Positions 1-8,818 of a stretch of 64,000 nucleotides of DNA are shown here, one piece after another. The translations under genes and the position numbers were made by a program. The stretch spans positions 49,033 through 113,032 of the forward strand of contig JAFMHK010000009.1 of assembly GCA_017854585.1 (NCBI GenBank). The letters run 5' to 3'. Origin of the DNA: Paracoccaceae bacterium. GTDB lineage: Bacteria > Pseudomonadota > Alphaproteobacteria > Rhodobacterales > Rhodobacteraceae. How positions within the stretch are numbered: position 1 is the first letter of the stretch; each line of letters starts with the position of its first letter. The notes under the pieces are model-generated. The model made no database searches. It was not told the DNA's origin and was given only the letters and a program-made list of their open reading frames with translations.

Positions 1-49
1 CCCGAGCGCGTTTGAAAGGCGGCGTTGCCGCGCCACTCAGGAGGATGAC

Positions 50-436
50 ATGAGCCAATCTTTCGTGATTACTCACGCGGATAACGCGCCCTTCCGGGGC
101 GAGGGACTGCGTGCGTTCTTTGAATACAGGCAGACCGGGATTGCCGAGGCGACGGGCGGTGAGTTCGGGGCCCATGTGATCCGCGCGGTGCCCGGAGAGG
201 AAAGCCCCGGTAGCTGGCATTCCCATGATCTGAACTTTCAGATGGTCTATGTGACCAAGGGCTGGGTAGTGTTCGAATACGCGGGCGAGGGCGAGCACAT
301 GCTGCGAGCGGGGTCTTGCGTGCTGCAGCCGCCGGGGATCGTGCATCGCGAGGTGCGGCATTCCGACGACATGGAACTGCTCGAAATCACTTCGCCGGCT
401 GAATTCGCCACCCATCCGCAAGATGCACCCGCATGA
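50..436 (+). CDS. Small single-domain cupin protein
   Basis: A 128-residue protein that fits one beta-barrel cupin domain. The first cupin motif is visible as SWHSHDLNFQMVYVTKG (His and Glu/Gln metal-site positions) and the second as LQPPGIVHREVRHSDD. Such proteins bind a metal or a small ligand, and the substrate is not evident. The ATG follows a strong AGGAGG at 39-44. The gene is the first of four overlapping genes, and its stop overlaps the next start as ATGA. Stress or amino-acid-related roles are common for cupins next to RidA, but that is inference. Confidence 0.8.
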   Translation: MSQSFVITHADNAPFRGEGLRAFFEYRQTGIAEATGGEFGAHVIRAVPGEESPGSWHSHDLNFQMVYVTKGWVVFEYAGEGEHMLRAGSCVLQPPGIVHREVRHSDDMELLEITSPAEFATHPQDAPA

Positions 437-777
437 GTGATGGCTGGCACATCTTGCGAGACGGGCCTTGCGTGACTGTCGCACGGCAATTGCCCGCGCA
501 GTTCGACATCGTCGCAAGCGCGGCCTTTCCGCGTGTCGGGCGGCTGCGGCTGGCCATGCAGGTACGGCAGGATCTGTGGCGTATGCTGCAGCGGGTCAGG
601 GGGTTTTCACCCGTTGTCACGGTCGAGGCGCGTGACGATGGGCTGTGGCTGCGCGCTGGAGGCCGGGTTTCCGGCACGGCGCCTGCCGGGCGCCTGAATG
701 ACAGGATCGCGGCGATGCTGGGAGACCCGGCCCATCGCGCGCGCTGGATCAGACAATCTGGAGGTTTGGGTGGCTGA
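433..777 (+). CDS. Uncharacterised 114-aa protein in a cupin/RidA operon
   Basis: I do not recognise a family. The protein is short, soluble-looking and rich in Arg and Ala, with no signal peptide or membrane segment. Its middle reads FPRVGRLRLAMQVRQDLW and its C-terminus AHRARWIRQSGGLGG. It starts within the ATGA overlap with the cupin stop, and its own end overlaps the RidA start by 8 bases, so its translation is probably coupled to both neighbours. That tight packing is the main support for it being a real gene. Confidence 0.7.
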   Translation: MSDGWHILRDGPCVTVARQLPAQFDIVASAAFPRVGRLRLAMQVRQDLWRMLQRVRGFSPVVTVEARDDGLWLRAGGRVSGTAPAGRLNDRIAAMLGDPAHRARWIRQSGGLGG

Positions 778-1159
778 ATTTCATATGATCACCGGAGGCG
801 CGCGGCCCGTCGCACCCTTTTCGCATGCGGTTGAAGCCGACGGCTGGCTGATGCTGACCGGGCAGATGCCCACGGATCCGGCGGCCCCGGATGCGCCGTT
901 GCCCGATGGGATCGTGGCGCAGACCAAGGCTGTCATGCGCAATCTGGAGATTGTGCTGAACGGCGTCGGGTTGGACCTTTCGCACGTGATGCAGTGCCGG
1001 TGCTACCTGACCGCGTTCGAGCGGGATTATGCGGCCTTCAACGATACCTATCAGACGTATTTCCCGGCAGACCGCCGACCGGCCCGCACAACCGTGGGAG
1101 TGACGGCGTTGGCGGTGGGCGCATTGGTGGAAATCGACATGTTGGCACGGCGGCCGTGA
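770..1159 (+). CDS. RidA family (YjgF/YER057c) enamine/imine deaminase
   Basis: A 129-residue RidA-type protein. RidA enzymes hydrolyse reactive enamine and imine intermediates released by PLP enzymes, protecting the cell from 2-aminoacrylate. Family marks are the N-terminal ARPVAPFSHAVEADGWL, the central GVGLDLSHVMQCRCYLT and the C-terminal RRPARTTVGVTALAVGALVEID, with the conserved arginine in PARTTV. The start is a GTG at 770 preceded five bases earlier by GGAGG, overlapping the end of the previous gene. The stop overlaps the next GTG start as GTGA. Length is normal for the family. Confidence 0.9.
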   Translation: MAEFHMITGGARPVAPFSHAVEADGWLMLTGQMPTDPAAPDAPLPDGIVAQTKAVMRNLEIVLNGVGLDLSHVMQCRCYLTAFERDYAAFNDTYQTYFPADRRPARTTVGVTALAVGALVEIDMLARRP

Positions 1160-1569
1160 TCCGATGGGCGGCCCTTGGCGCGATCGTGTTGGCGTTCGTG
1201 ATGGCGGCCATCTGGATTGTCTGGCCGCGCCAGCCCGTCGGCGATGTCGTGATTGCGCCGTCCGGTCAGGCCGTGACGATCCACGAGGTTCTGTTCGAGG
1301 AAGATTCGGGCAGCGGGATGTGGATCGTGGTGCGGGTTGCCGCCCCGAACATGGAGGACCTGACCGGGGACCAACGTCATGCCGATCTGGTCTGGGCGTG
1401 CGAGACATGGGGCATTCCCGCTGGCGAGATCCTGTCGCGCCCGCCCGAACGTATCATCGTCCAGATGATGGCCCAAACCTTCCCACGTGGCGAACCCGCG
1501 CAAGGGATTACACAAAATATCGAGGCTTACAGTCTTTCGGACGCCTCCTGCATTTGGGAACTTTTTTGA
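1156..1569 (+). CDS. DUF6497 family protein with N-terminal membrane anchor or signal
   Basis: A 137-residue protein beginning with a hydrophobic segment (AALGAIVLAFVMAAIWIVW), so exported or membrane-anchored. The body has APSGQAVTIHEVLFEE early and ends with YSLSDASCIWELF, a pattern I associate with DUF6497, a small family largely confined to Rhodobacterales; its members are often mislabelled as acetolactate synthase. Function unknown. The GTG start at 1156 overlaps the RidA stop. I infer translational coupling to the upstream genes. Confidence 0.7.
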   Translation: MIRWAALGAIVLAFVMAAIWIVWPRQPVGDVVIAPSGQAVTIHEVLFEEDSGSGMWIVVRVAAPNMEDLTGDQRHADLVWACETWGIPAGEILSRPPERIIVQMMAQTFPRGEPAQGITQNIEAYSLSDASCIWELF

Positions 1570-1771
1570 TGCAACCCCAAGATCTTGCGATCTGTCATTC
1601 ATGTGGACATGTTGGTGATGCAGGCGGGCCACAGCCGGTGTCGGCCTGTGGAAAACCCTGTGGAAATGGCCCGGTTCACGGTATCTTGCAAGGTGGCCAC
1701 ATCCGTGAGGCCACCACTCTGGCCTTGGTCGGGATTGCCCCGGTCATGGCTCAACAATATTGGAGAGCAGG

Positions 1772-1918
1772 ATGTCGAAAGCCATCAAAGCCCTTCTTGC
1801 AGCATGTTTGTTGGCAGGTGTCGCTGGTTGCGCCGCCCCCGCACCCGAGCAGGAAGAGATCATCTTTATCGAGCCGGCGCCGATCGTTCAGGAACCGGTT
1901 TACAACAAGTACAACTGA
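1772..1918 (+). CDS. 48-aa small lipoprotein
   Basis: A short ORF encoding a classical lipoprotein signal: MSKAIKALLAACLLAGVAGC with lipobox VAGC, so the mature protein begins at Cys20. The 28-residue mature part is acidic and proline-rich (PEQEEIIFIEPAPIVQEP) and ends in VYNKYN. A purine-rich GGAGAGCAGG lies directly upstream of the ATG. Function unknown. Similar tiny lipoproteins are common in this lineage, and the clean signal peptide makes chance coding unlikely. Confidence 0.7.
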   Translation: MSKAIKALLAACLLAGVAGCAAPAPEQEEIIFIEPAPIVQEPVYNKYN

Positions 1919-1990
1919 CAAAGACCTGACCGGACGGGTGGCGACATTCGTCCGGCACGTCCCCACCGGGATTCAGGGGGGGGCTTCCAT

Positions 1991-2365
1991 ATGATCAAGC
2001 ATCGCGGATTTCCGGGGCGGCTGCCGTCGTCCGATTTCCAGTTCACAATTCGCCGCGACAACAGGGAAGGCGCGACGAAACTGATCCGCCGCGAACGCCA
2101 CGCAGACCGCAGGCCCGCCGACCGGCGCGCCGACGCGGGCTTCATGGAGGCGCTGTGGCTGTATTTCGGTGAAGAACCGTTCGAGCGCGGCAATCTGGAC
2201 GCGGGGCGTCTGAGTTGGTTGTTCGGCCGCGAGGTGGTGCCCGCCGAAGACCCCTTCGACCCCGAGAGCTATGAAGCGCTGTTGCGCATAGACGTGGGGC
2301 GTGCGCAGGCCTCATTCCCCGAAGCCTTCGATGGAAGCGGTATCTGGCAGGGAAAATCGGCATGA
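1991..2365 (+). CDS. Uncharacterised 124-aa protein
   Basis: No family recognised. The N-terminal third is strongly basic (many Arg, e.g. TKLIRRERHADRRPADRR), followed by a more ordered acidic part (FMEALWLYFGEEPFERGNL ... EDPFDPESYEALLRIDVGRAQ). No signal peptide or membrane helix. The ATG follows a G-rich stretch (GGGGGG at 1976-1981) that may serve as ribosome binding site. A hairpin begins 22 bases after the stop. It lies between two small lipoprotein genes upstream of pccA. Confidence 0.55.
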   Translation: MIKHRGFPGRLPSSDFQFTIRRDNREGATKLIRRERHADRRPADRRADAGFMEALWLYFGEEPFERGNLDAGRLSWLFGREVVPAEDPFDPESYEALLRIDVGRAQASFPEAFDGSGIWQGKSA

Positions 2366-2678
2366 TCTTGCTTGCCGTTAACCGTGGTGGGCGCTTTGGC
2401 GCCCATCTTTCGCGGCCCGTTCGGTTCCCCCTTTTGCCTGTCGAAAATCATGCGATGGTCGGGGTGTCGGCCCTTGTCCCCAGTAGCTTTGGGGCCGACA
2501 TCGACAAGACGTGTTACCCTTCCCCTTCGATGCGGTCGGCCAGCTTGCTGTGCCGACCGCTTTTTCCCACCGGATATCCAGCGGTGGTGGGGGAATGCGA
2601 CACTGCCCGGGCTATGCGCCAGCGTGGAAAGGGTGTAGAATCAGGGCCACGAGGCAATTCGACAGGAGAAGACGCAAC
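2366..2678. other. Hairpin-rich intergenic region (313 bp), no protein gene seen
   Basis: I see no convincing ORF here. Four inverted repeats follow one another: TGGGCGC/GCGCCCA at 2388-2405, TGTCGGCCC/GGGCCGACA at 2465-2500, GCGGTCGGC/GCCGACCGC at 2532-2560 followed by five T, and CCACCG/CGGTGG at 2567-2587. The first can end the upstream gene. The middle two share a GTCGGCC core, so the region could encode a structured small RNA ending at the T run. That is inference. Confidence 0.5.
2532..2565 (+). terminator. Intrinsic terminator
   Basis: Nine-base perfect arms GCGGTCGGC and GCCGACCGC separated by an 11-base loop, immediately followed by TTTTT. It lies about 115 bases upstream of the next gene and 165 bases after the preceding stop, so it either ends the upstream operon or a small RNA. 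Confidence 0.7.
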
Positions 2679-2882
2679 ATGCGCGCCAACACAAAGATTT
2701 CAGCACTTATTCTCACCGCGACGCTTGCCCTTTCGGGCTGTGTCACGTCCGACCTTGAACGGGGTGCCATCGGCGCCGGCGTCGGAGGGCTTACTGCCGC
2801 CGCGTTCAACGGCAACGTGGCGACCGGCGTGCTTATCGGCGCCGCCGGCGGCGCGCTGTGCGACGACGTCAACCTTTGCTGA
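2679..2882 (+). CDS. Small glycine-zipper lipoprotein
   Basis: A 67-residue protein with a lipoprotein signal (ISALILTATLALSGC, lipobox LSGC, Cys at about residue 21) followed by a glycine-rich hydrophobic stretch (GAIGAGVGGLTAAAF ... GVLIGAAGGALC), as in glycine-zipper outer-membrane-associated lipoproteins. It ends with several cysteines (CDDVNLC). An AGGA ribosome site lies 11 bases upstream of the ATG. A strong terminator follows, so it is probably monocistronic. It resembles in design the lipoprotein at 25781-26050. Confidence 0.75.
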   Translation: MRANTKISALILTATLALSGCVTSDLERGAIGAGVGGLTAAAFNGNVATGVLIGAAGGALCDDVNLC

Positions 2883-2922
2883 GGTCACACCGACCCGCCT
2901 AGGCACCACAGAGACGACAATC

Positions 2923-2957
2923 AGGACCATCGGGGTGAACAACCCCGGTGGTCCTTT
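2923..2957 (+). terminator. Intrinsic terminator before pccA
   Basis: A 14-bp stem (AGGACCA...TGGTCCT continuing into CGGGGT/ACCCCG, with one G-T wobble) closes on a five-base loop and is followed by TTTGTG. It separates the small lipoprotein gene from pccA, whose ATG is about 50 bases further on. Confidence 0.75.
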
Positions 2958-3004
2958 GTGTTTGAAGACAGGCCGGAACGGCCAGGACGAGGGGACCGCC
3001 TGAG

Positions 3005-5005
3005 ATGTTCAAGAAACTGCTCATCGCCAACCGGGGCGAAATTGCCTGCCGCGTGATCAAGACGGCGCGCCAGATGGGGATCACCACCGTGGCCATCTAT
3101 TCCGATGCGGATAGGAATGCCCTGCATGTGAAAATGGCCGATGAGGCCATCCATATCGGCCCGTCGCCGGCATCCGAGTCCTATATCGTTATCGATAAGG
3201 TCATGGCCGCGATCAAGGCAAGCGGCGCCGAGGCGGTGCATCCGGGGTATGGGTTCTTGTCGGAAAACCGCAAGTTCGCCGAAGCGTTGGAGGCTGCGGG
3301 CGTTGCTTTCGTCGGGCCACCCGCCACTGCGATCGAGGCGATGGGCGACAAGATCACGTCGAAGAAGCTGGCACAGGAGGCGGGGGTCAACACCGTGCCG
3401 GGGCATATGGGGTTGATCGAAGACGCAGCCGAAGCGATCACGATTTCGGGGATGATCGGCTACCCCGTGATGCTGAAGGCTTCGGCGGGCGGCGGTGGCA
3501 AGGGCATGCGCATCGCGTGGTCCGAAAGCGAAGTTGCCGAAGGGTTCCAGGCGTCAAAGAACGAGGCTGCCAGCAGCTTTGGCGATGACCGCATGTTCAT
3601 CGAGAAGTTCGTGACCCAACCCCGGCACATCGAAATTCAGGTGCTGGCCGATCAACACGGCAACTGCGTCTATCTGGGTGAGCGGGAATGTTCGATCCAG
3701 CGGCGCAACCAAAAGGTGATCGAAGAAGCGCCAAGCCCGTTTCTGGATGCCGCTACCCGAAAGGCGATGGGCGAACAGGCATGCGCGCTGGCGCAGGCGG
3801 TCGGCTATACCAGTGCGGGCACGGTTGAATTCATCGTCGACGGCGACCGCAACTTCTATTTCCTTGAGATGAACACCCGGTTGCAGGTCGAACATCCGGT
3901 GACCGAACTGATCACGGGCATCGATCTGGTCGAACAGATGATCCGCGTGGCCTACGGAGAGGCGCTGCCGTTCACGCAAGGTGACATCAAGCTGAATGGC
4001 TGGGCGATGGAAAGCCGGCTTTATGCCGAAGATCCGTATCGCAATTTCCTGCCCTCCATCGGGCGGCTGGTTCAGTATCGTCCGCCGACCGAAATGGCCA
4101 CGGAAACTGCGGTGGTGCGCAATGACACCGGCGTGTTCGAAGGCGGCGAAATCTCCAGGTTCTACGACCCTATGATTGCCAAGCTGTGCACATGGGCACC
4201 GACCCGGTCCGAGGCGATCGAGGGGATGCGGAACGCGCTGGACGGGTTCGAGTTGGAGGGGATCGGGCACAACCTGCCATTTCTGGCCGCCGTGATGGAC
4301 CACCCGCGCTTTGAGAGCGGCAACATCACCACCGCCTTCATTGCCGAGGAATACCCCGACGGGTTCGAGGGTGTCACACCGGGGCCGGATGTATTGCGGC
4401 GTCTGGCTGCGGTTGCCGCCCACATGAAGATGTTGAAAGAGGATCGCGCGGCTAAGATCAGTGGCGCGATGGCCAACCACACGCGCCGCGTCGCGACCGA
4501 TTATGTCGTGCGCGTCGGCAAGACGGATTTCCCGGTCCATATCGACGAGACGGATTTCGGGACCGAGATCATCTTTAGCGATGGCACGCTATACAAGGTG
4601 AATTCCGACTGGCGGCTGGGCGATACCCTGTTCAAGGGGCAAGTCGGTGATGTGCCGATGATCGTCAAGACGGCGTTCATTCCCGGCGGCGCGCGGTTGC
4701 GGTACCGCGGCGCGGACCTGAAGGCGGTCGTGCGCACCCCCCGGCAGGCGGAACTGGCGGCGCTGATGCCCGAGAAACTTCCGCCCGATACATCGAACCT
4801 GCTGCTGTGTCCGATGCCGGGGCTGATCGTGAAGGTCGATGTGGCCGTCGGTGACGAGGTGCAGGACGGTCAGGCGCTCTGCACGATCGAAGCGATGAAG
4901 ATGGAGAATATCCTGCGGGCCGGACGCAGGGGCGTGATCGCCAAGATCAACGCCAATGCGGGCGACAGTCTGGCCGTCGATGACGTGATCATGGAGTTCG
5001 AGTGA
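3005..5005 (+). CDS. pccA: Propionyl-CoA carboxylase alpha subunit (biotin carboxylase plus BCCP)
   Basis: A 666-residue biotin-dependent carboxylase subunit that uses ATP and bicarbonate to carboxylate biotin, which the beta subunit (not in this window) then uses to form methylmalonyl-CoA. The N-terminal ANRGEIACRV and the ATP-grasp glycine loop GGGGKGMR (162-169) mark biotin carboxylase. The EMNTRLQVEHPVTE motif follows, then the linker (BT) domain. The C-terminal biotinyl domain has the AMKM motif with Lys632 as biotin site. Length matches the family. Methylmalonyl-CoA mutase 1.5 kb downstream supports propionate metabolism over acetyl- or 3-methylcrotonyl-CoA carboxylation. Confidence 0.93.
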   Translation: MFKKLLIANRGEIACRVIKTARQMGITTVAIYSDADRNALHVKMADEAIHIGPSPASESYIVIDKVMAAIKASGAEAVHPGYGFLSENRKFAEALEAAGVAFVGPPATAIEAMGDKITSKKLAQEAGVNTVPGHMGLIEDAAEAITISGMIGYPVMLKASAGGGGKGMRIAWSESEVAEGFQASKNEAASSFGDDRMFIEKFVTQPRHIEIQVLADQHGNCVYLGERECSIQRRNQKVIEEAPSPFLDAATRKAMGEQACALAQAVGYTSAGTVEFIVDGDRNFYFLEMNTRLQVEHPVTELITGIDLVEQMIRVAYGEALPFTQGDIKLNGWAMESRLYAEDPYRNFLPSIGRLVQYRPPTEMATETAVVRNDTGVFEGGEISRFYDPMIAKLCTWAPTRSEAIEGMRNALDGFELEGIGHNLPFLAAVMDHPRFESGNITTAFIAEEYPDGFEGVTPGPDVLRRLAAVAAHMKMLKEDRAAKISGAMANHTRRVATDYVVRVGKTDFPVHIDETDFGTEIIFSDGTLYKVNSDWRLGDTLFKGQVGDVPMIVKTAFIPGGARLRYRGADLKAVVRTPRQAELAALMPEKLPPDTSNLLLCPMPGLIVKVDVAVGDEVQDGQALCTIEAMKMENILRAGRRGVIAKINANAGDSLAVDDVIMEFE

Positions 5006-5054
5006 CAAAGCAGGCGCCGCATATCGCCGCGCACGGGGCGGGTGATGGCGGCGG

Positions 5055-5534
5055 CTATTCGTCGCCGCTGCCGCCGCGCAGTTCTTCTTGCCGCAGTTGG
5101 AAATTATCGATGGCACGGGTCAGTTCGCGGACATCGCGAACCGATGGACGGCGCAGACCGACAGACCCGTCCTTGGCGATGATCACAACGGTGAACCCGC
5201 GCGGGCGCAGCTGCTGCCTTATGGCCGAGCGCGCGGATGGATCGGTGTCATACAAAATGACCACGTCGCGTTCCAGAAGCGGGCCGGGACGCTCGGCCAG
5301 CAATTCCATCTGTTCGACAAAGCGCGGGTCGGCGGGTGTATCCGCGAACACGATGATCGGGCGCGCCACCCACAGAAATTCGTCCAGCGTCAGCCCGGTC
5401 GCATCGCGTGGCGCCAGCGGATCAACCGCTGCGGCATCGGTTTGGGTAACATCGCCTTGGGCCAACGCCACCTCTTGTGCGGCGGCGGGCAGCGCAAGGG
5501 CTGCAATGATCGCTATGGTCAGGAATGTTCGCAT
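5055..5534 (-). CDS. DUF4174 domain secreted protein
   Basis: A 159-residue protein with a Sec signal peptide (MRTFLTIAIIAALALPAAA, cleavage expected after AAA) and a thioredoxin-like-fold DUF4174 body: FLWVARPIIVFADTPADPRF at the start and DVVILYDTDPSARSAIRQQLRPRGF in the middle, without a CXXC pair. Function unknown. The ATG at 5534 is chosen because it opens the signal peptide and is preceded by GGAGG four bases away. It is convergent with pccA (49-base gap) and divergent from the sulfotransferase-like gene. Confidence 0.8.
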   Translation of the reverse strand: MRTFLTIAIIAALALPAAAQEVALAQGDVTQTDAAAVDPLAPRDATGLTLDEFLWVARPIIVFADTPADPRFVEQMELLAERPGPLLERDVVILYDTDPSARSAIRQQLRPRGFTVVIIAKDGSVGLRRPSVRDVRELTRAIDNFQLRQEELRGGSGDE

Positions 5535-5685
5535 CGGTCCTCCGTTCCAGATTGATATAGGCAGTGCCGGACGGAAAGCGAAGTGTTTCGCGCCACTTGG
5601 CCACGCCAAGGCGTTCACGCGATGTTCAACCTTGTCCACGAAAGATTGGCGAAGCGATCGCGACAATCATCGGAGGGCTGGTGCC

Positions 5686-6591
5686 ATGGACGTCATCTTG
5701 CACGTGGGTGCCCACCGCACCGCAACCACAACCCTGCAACGTATGATGGGGGCCAGCAACCACGCAACGGCCGCCGCCGGCGTGGCCTATTGGGGGCCCA
5801 AACGCACCCGTGGGGGGTTGTTCAACGGGTTGGGCGACCTGACGGTGCCACGGCAACGGCAGCGCGCGTTGGCCCGGATCCGGTTTCATGCGGCGCAATT
5901 GGCAAAGGACGGGCATCGCGCGCTGCTGATCAGTGACGAAAACATGCTGGGCACCTTGCGACGCAACACCACCGATCTGCGGCTGTATCCCGGGGCCGCC
6001 GACCTGCTGACGCCGTTGGGCGGGGCATTGGCCGACCATCGGCTGACCGTGGCCATGGGCATTCGCAGCTATGACAGCTATTGGGCCTCTGTCTTGGCAT
6101 TTCGTCTGGGGCGGGGCGGGCCGCTGCCGACACCGGGTATGGTGGATCGCCTGATTGCGCAGCCACATCGCTGGCGCCACATCACCGCCAGCGTGGCGGC
6201 TGCCGTGCCACAGGCGCGCGTCGTTGTCTGGACCCACGAAAGAATGGGCGCGCGGCCTGATCGGCTCGTGCGCGAACTGACCGGGGCGGACATGACCTTG
6301 AGTGGTGCCGATGCGTGGACCAACACCATGCCCAGCATTGGCAGGTTGCGCGAGACGGTGGAAGATTTCGGTGGCGACCCGGCCCTGATCCGCGAAGTTT
6401 CCGGACGCTTCATGCCATTTGACCACGATCAGCGCGCCACGCTGCGCGCACAGTATTCCGAGGATCTGACCTGGCTGCGCGCCGGGGCGGGTGGCCTCGC
6501 GACATTGATCGACGACCCCGCCACAGAGCTGGGCGCGACAGGACAAGGAAGAGGATTTGACCATGACGCAGAGCACAGAGGCCTGGCGTAA
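5686..6591 (+). CDS. Sulfotransferase-like / P-loop protein
   Basis: A 301-residue protein starting [18 protein letters not shown], which matches the PAPS-binding 5'-phosphosulfate loop pattern of bacterial sulfotransferases (usually HIGxxKTGTTxLQ). Here the usual Lys is Arg11. Further along [19 protein letters not shown] resembles the 3'-phosphate-binding Arg/Ser element. The acceptor is unknown. The ATG at 5686 has GGAGGG eight bases upstream. The end overlaps the mutase start by 29 bases, so the two are probably co-expressed. The last ~10 residues are low-complexity and may be non-essential. Confidence 0.7.
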   Translation: MDVILHVGAHRTATTTLQRMMGASNHATAAAGVAYWGPKRTRGGLFNGLGDLTVPRQRQRALARIRFHAAQLAKDGHRALLISDENMLGTLRRNTTDLRLYPGAADLLTPLGGALADHRLTVAMGIRSYDSYWASVLAFRLGRGGPLPTPGMVDRLIAQPHRWRHITASVAAAVPQARVVVWTHERMGARPDRLVRELTGADMTLSGADAWTNTMPSIGRLRETVEDFGGDPALIREVSGRFMPFDHDQRATLRAQYSEDLTWLRAGAGGLATLIDDPATELGATGQGRGFDHDAEHRGLA

Positions 6592-8692
6592 TCTTGCCGC
6601 AAAGGAACTTCGCGGGCGCGACCCCGACAGCCTAAGCTGGGAGACGCTGGAGGGGATCCGCGTCAAGCCGCTCTATACCGCCGAGGACGTGGCGCAGCTG
6701 CCGCATATGGGTGGTATTCCGGGTGCGGCTCCGTTCACGCGTGGGGTCAAGGCCACGATGTATGCGGGCCGCCCTTGGACCATCCGCCAATACGCCGGGT
6801 TTTCCACCGCAGAGGAAAGCAACGCATTCTACCGCAAGGCGCTGAATGCGGGGCAGCAAGGTGTCTCGGTCGCCTTCGATCTGGCCACGCACCGCGGCTA
6901 TGACAGCGACCACCCCCGTGTGGAGGGCGATGTCGGCAAGGCCGGTGTCGCCATCGATAGCGTGGAAGACATGAAGATCCTGTTCGACGGGATCCCCTTG
7001 GACAAGGTGTCGGTCTCGATGACGATGAACGGGGCGGTCATCCCGATTTTGGCCAGTTTCATCGTGACCGGCGAGGAACAGGGCCATTCGCGCGCGGTTC
7101 TGTCAGGCACCATTCAGAACGATATTCTGAAGGAGTTCATGGTCCGCAACACTTATGTGTATCCGCCCGAGCCATCCATGCGGATCGTGGCCGACATTAT
7201 CGAATATACCGCAACCGAGATGCCCAAGTTCAATTCGATCTCGATCAGCGGCTATCACATGCAAGAGGCCGGCGCGAACTTGGTGCAGGAACTGGCCTAT
7301 ACGCTTGCGGACGGGCGCGAATATGTGCGCACGGCGATCGAACGCGGCATGGATGTCGATGCTTTCGCCCCGCGTCTGTCGTTCTTCTTTGCCATCGGGA
7401 TGAATTTCTTCATGGAGGCCGCCAAGCTGCGCGCCGCGCGGTTGTTGTGGTCGCGGATCATGGATGAATTCCAGCCGAAGGACCCGAAATCCTCGATGCT
7501 GCGCACGCATTGCCAGACGTCGGGCGTGAGTTTGCAGGAACAAGATCCCTACAACAACGTCGTTCGCACCGCCTATGAAGCGATGAGCGCGGTTTTGGGC
7601 GGCACCCAAAGCCTGCATACCAATGCCCTCGACGAGGCGATTGCACTGCCCACCGAATTCAGTGCCCGCATTGCCCGCAATACCCAGTTGATCTTGCAAG
7701 AGGAAACCGGCGTCACCAAGGTCGTCGATCCGCTGGCGGGATCATACTATGTTGAGGCGCTGACGGCAGAGTTGGCCGAACAGGCGTGGGCCCTGATTGA
7801 GGAAGTCGAGGAAATGGGCGGCATGACCAAGGCCGTGGCCAGCGGCATGCCCAAGCTGCGGATCGAGGAAAGCGCCGCCAAGCGGCAGGCGCTGATCGAC
7901 CGGGGAACCGATGTGATCGTGGGGGTCAACAAGTATCGCAAGGATCATGAAGACCCGATCGATATTCTGCAAATTGACAATGACCGGGTGCGCGACGGCC
8001 AGATTGCGCGGCTGGAAAGAATGCGTGGCACGCGTGACGAGAAGGCGTGTCAGGCCGCGCTGGCGGAGATGAGCCGGCGCGCGGCGGAGGGCGGCAACCT
8101 GTTGGACGCGGCCGTGGATGCCGCGCGCGCGCGGGCATCTGTGGGGGAAATAAGCATGGCGATGGAAAAGGTGTTCGGACGCCACAGGGCCGAGGTCAAG
8201 ACATTGGCGGGCGTCTATGGCGCCGCCTATGAGGGTGACGCGGGCTTTGCCGCCATACAGGCGGATGTGGAGGCATTCGCCGAGGAAGAGGGGCGTCGCC
8301 CCCGGATGCTGGTCGTGAAGATGGGTCAAGACGGGCATGACCGGGGCGCCAAGGTCATTGCCACCGCCTTTGCCGATATCGGGTTCGACGTCGATGTGGG
8401 GCCCTTGTTCCAGACGCCCGAAGAGGCCGCGCAGGACGCCATCGACAACGATGTTCATGTTGTCGGCATCAGCTCGCAGGCGGCGGGGCACCGGACACTT
8501 GCGCCCAAGCTGATCAAGGCGCTTGAGGCGGCCGGTGCGGGCGAAATTCTGGTCATCTGCGGTGGTGTGATCCCACAGCAGGACTATGATTTCCTGAAAG
8601 AGGCGGGGGTGAAGGCGATCTTTGGGCCGGGCACCAACATTCCCGATGCGGCCAAGGACATCTTGCGCCTGATCCGTGCCGCGCGGGAGTAG
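6563..8692 (+). CDS. scpA: Methylmalonyl-CoA mutase (B12-dependent, single-chain)
   Basis: A 709-residue adenosylcobalamin enzyme converting (R)-methylmalonyl-CoA to succinyl-CoA. The N-terminal two thirds form the TIM-barrel substrate domain ([18 protein letters not shown], then [11 protein letters not shown] and [16 protein letters not shown]). The C-terminal cobalamin-binding domain carries the DxHxxG motif DGHDRG with the cobalt-ligand histidine at about residue 592, and GISSQAAGH and CGGVIP elements. The ATG at 6563 follows AGGAAGAGGA. It works after PccA in propionate assimilation. The epimerase and the MeaB chaperone are not in this window. Confidence 0.95.
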   Translation: MTQSTEAWRNLAAKELRGRDPDSLSWETLEGIRVKPLYTAEDVAQLPHMGGIPGAAPFTRGVKATMYAGRPWTIRQYAGFSTAEESNAFYRKALNAGQQGVSVAFDLATHRGYDSDHPRVEGDVGKAGVAIDSVEDMKILFDGIPLDKVSVSMTMNGAVIPILASFIVTGEEQGHSRAVLSGTIQNDILKEFMVRNTYVYPPEPSMRIVADIIEYTATEMPKFNSISISGYHMQEAGANLVQELAYTLADGREYVRTAIERGMDVDAFAPRLSFFFAIGMNFFMEAAKLRAARLLWSRIMDEFQPKDPKSSMLRTHCQTSGVSLQEQDPYNNVVRTAYEAMSAVLGGTQSLHTNALDEAIALPTEFSARIARNTQLILQEETGVTKVVDPLAGSYYVEALTAELAEQAWALIEEVEEMGGMTKAVASGMPKLRIEESAAKRQALIDRGTDVIVGVNKYRKDHEDPIDILQIDNDRVRDGQIARLERMRGTRDEKACQAALAEMSRRAAEGGNLLDAAVDAARARASVGEISMAMEKVFGRHRAEVKTLAGVYGAAYEGDAGFAAIQADVEAFAEEEGRRPRMLVVKMGQDGHDRGAKVIATAFADIGFDVDVGPLFQTPEEAAQDAIDNDVHVVGISSQAAGHRTLAPKLIKALEAAGAGEILVICGGVIPQQDYDFLKEAGVKAIFGPGTNIPDAAKDILRLIRAARE

Positions 8693-8818
8693 CCGCCCCG
8701 CGCATCCGATGCGCCAACCCGGCTTTCGCCATCCGCTGCGCGCCCCACGGACACGCCCTTTACCCTTGCCCTTCAAGGGGCGCTGACGCATCTAGAAGGG
8801 ATTAGAGGAGGGATCGCC

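Noticed and set aside
3554..4540. A 328-codon minus-strand frame inside pccA
   Set aside because: Mirror of the biotin carboxylase frame with no motif or ribosome site.
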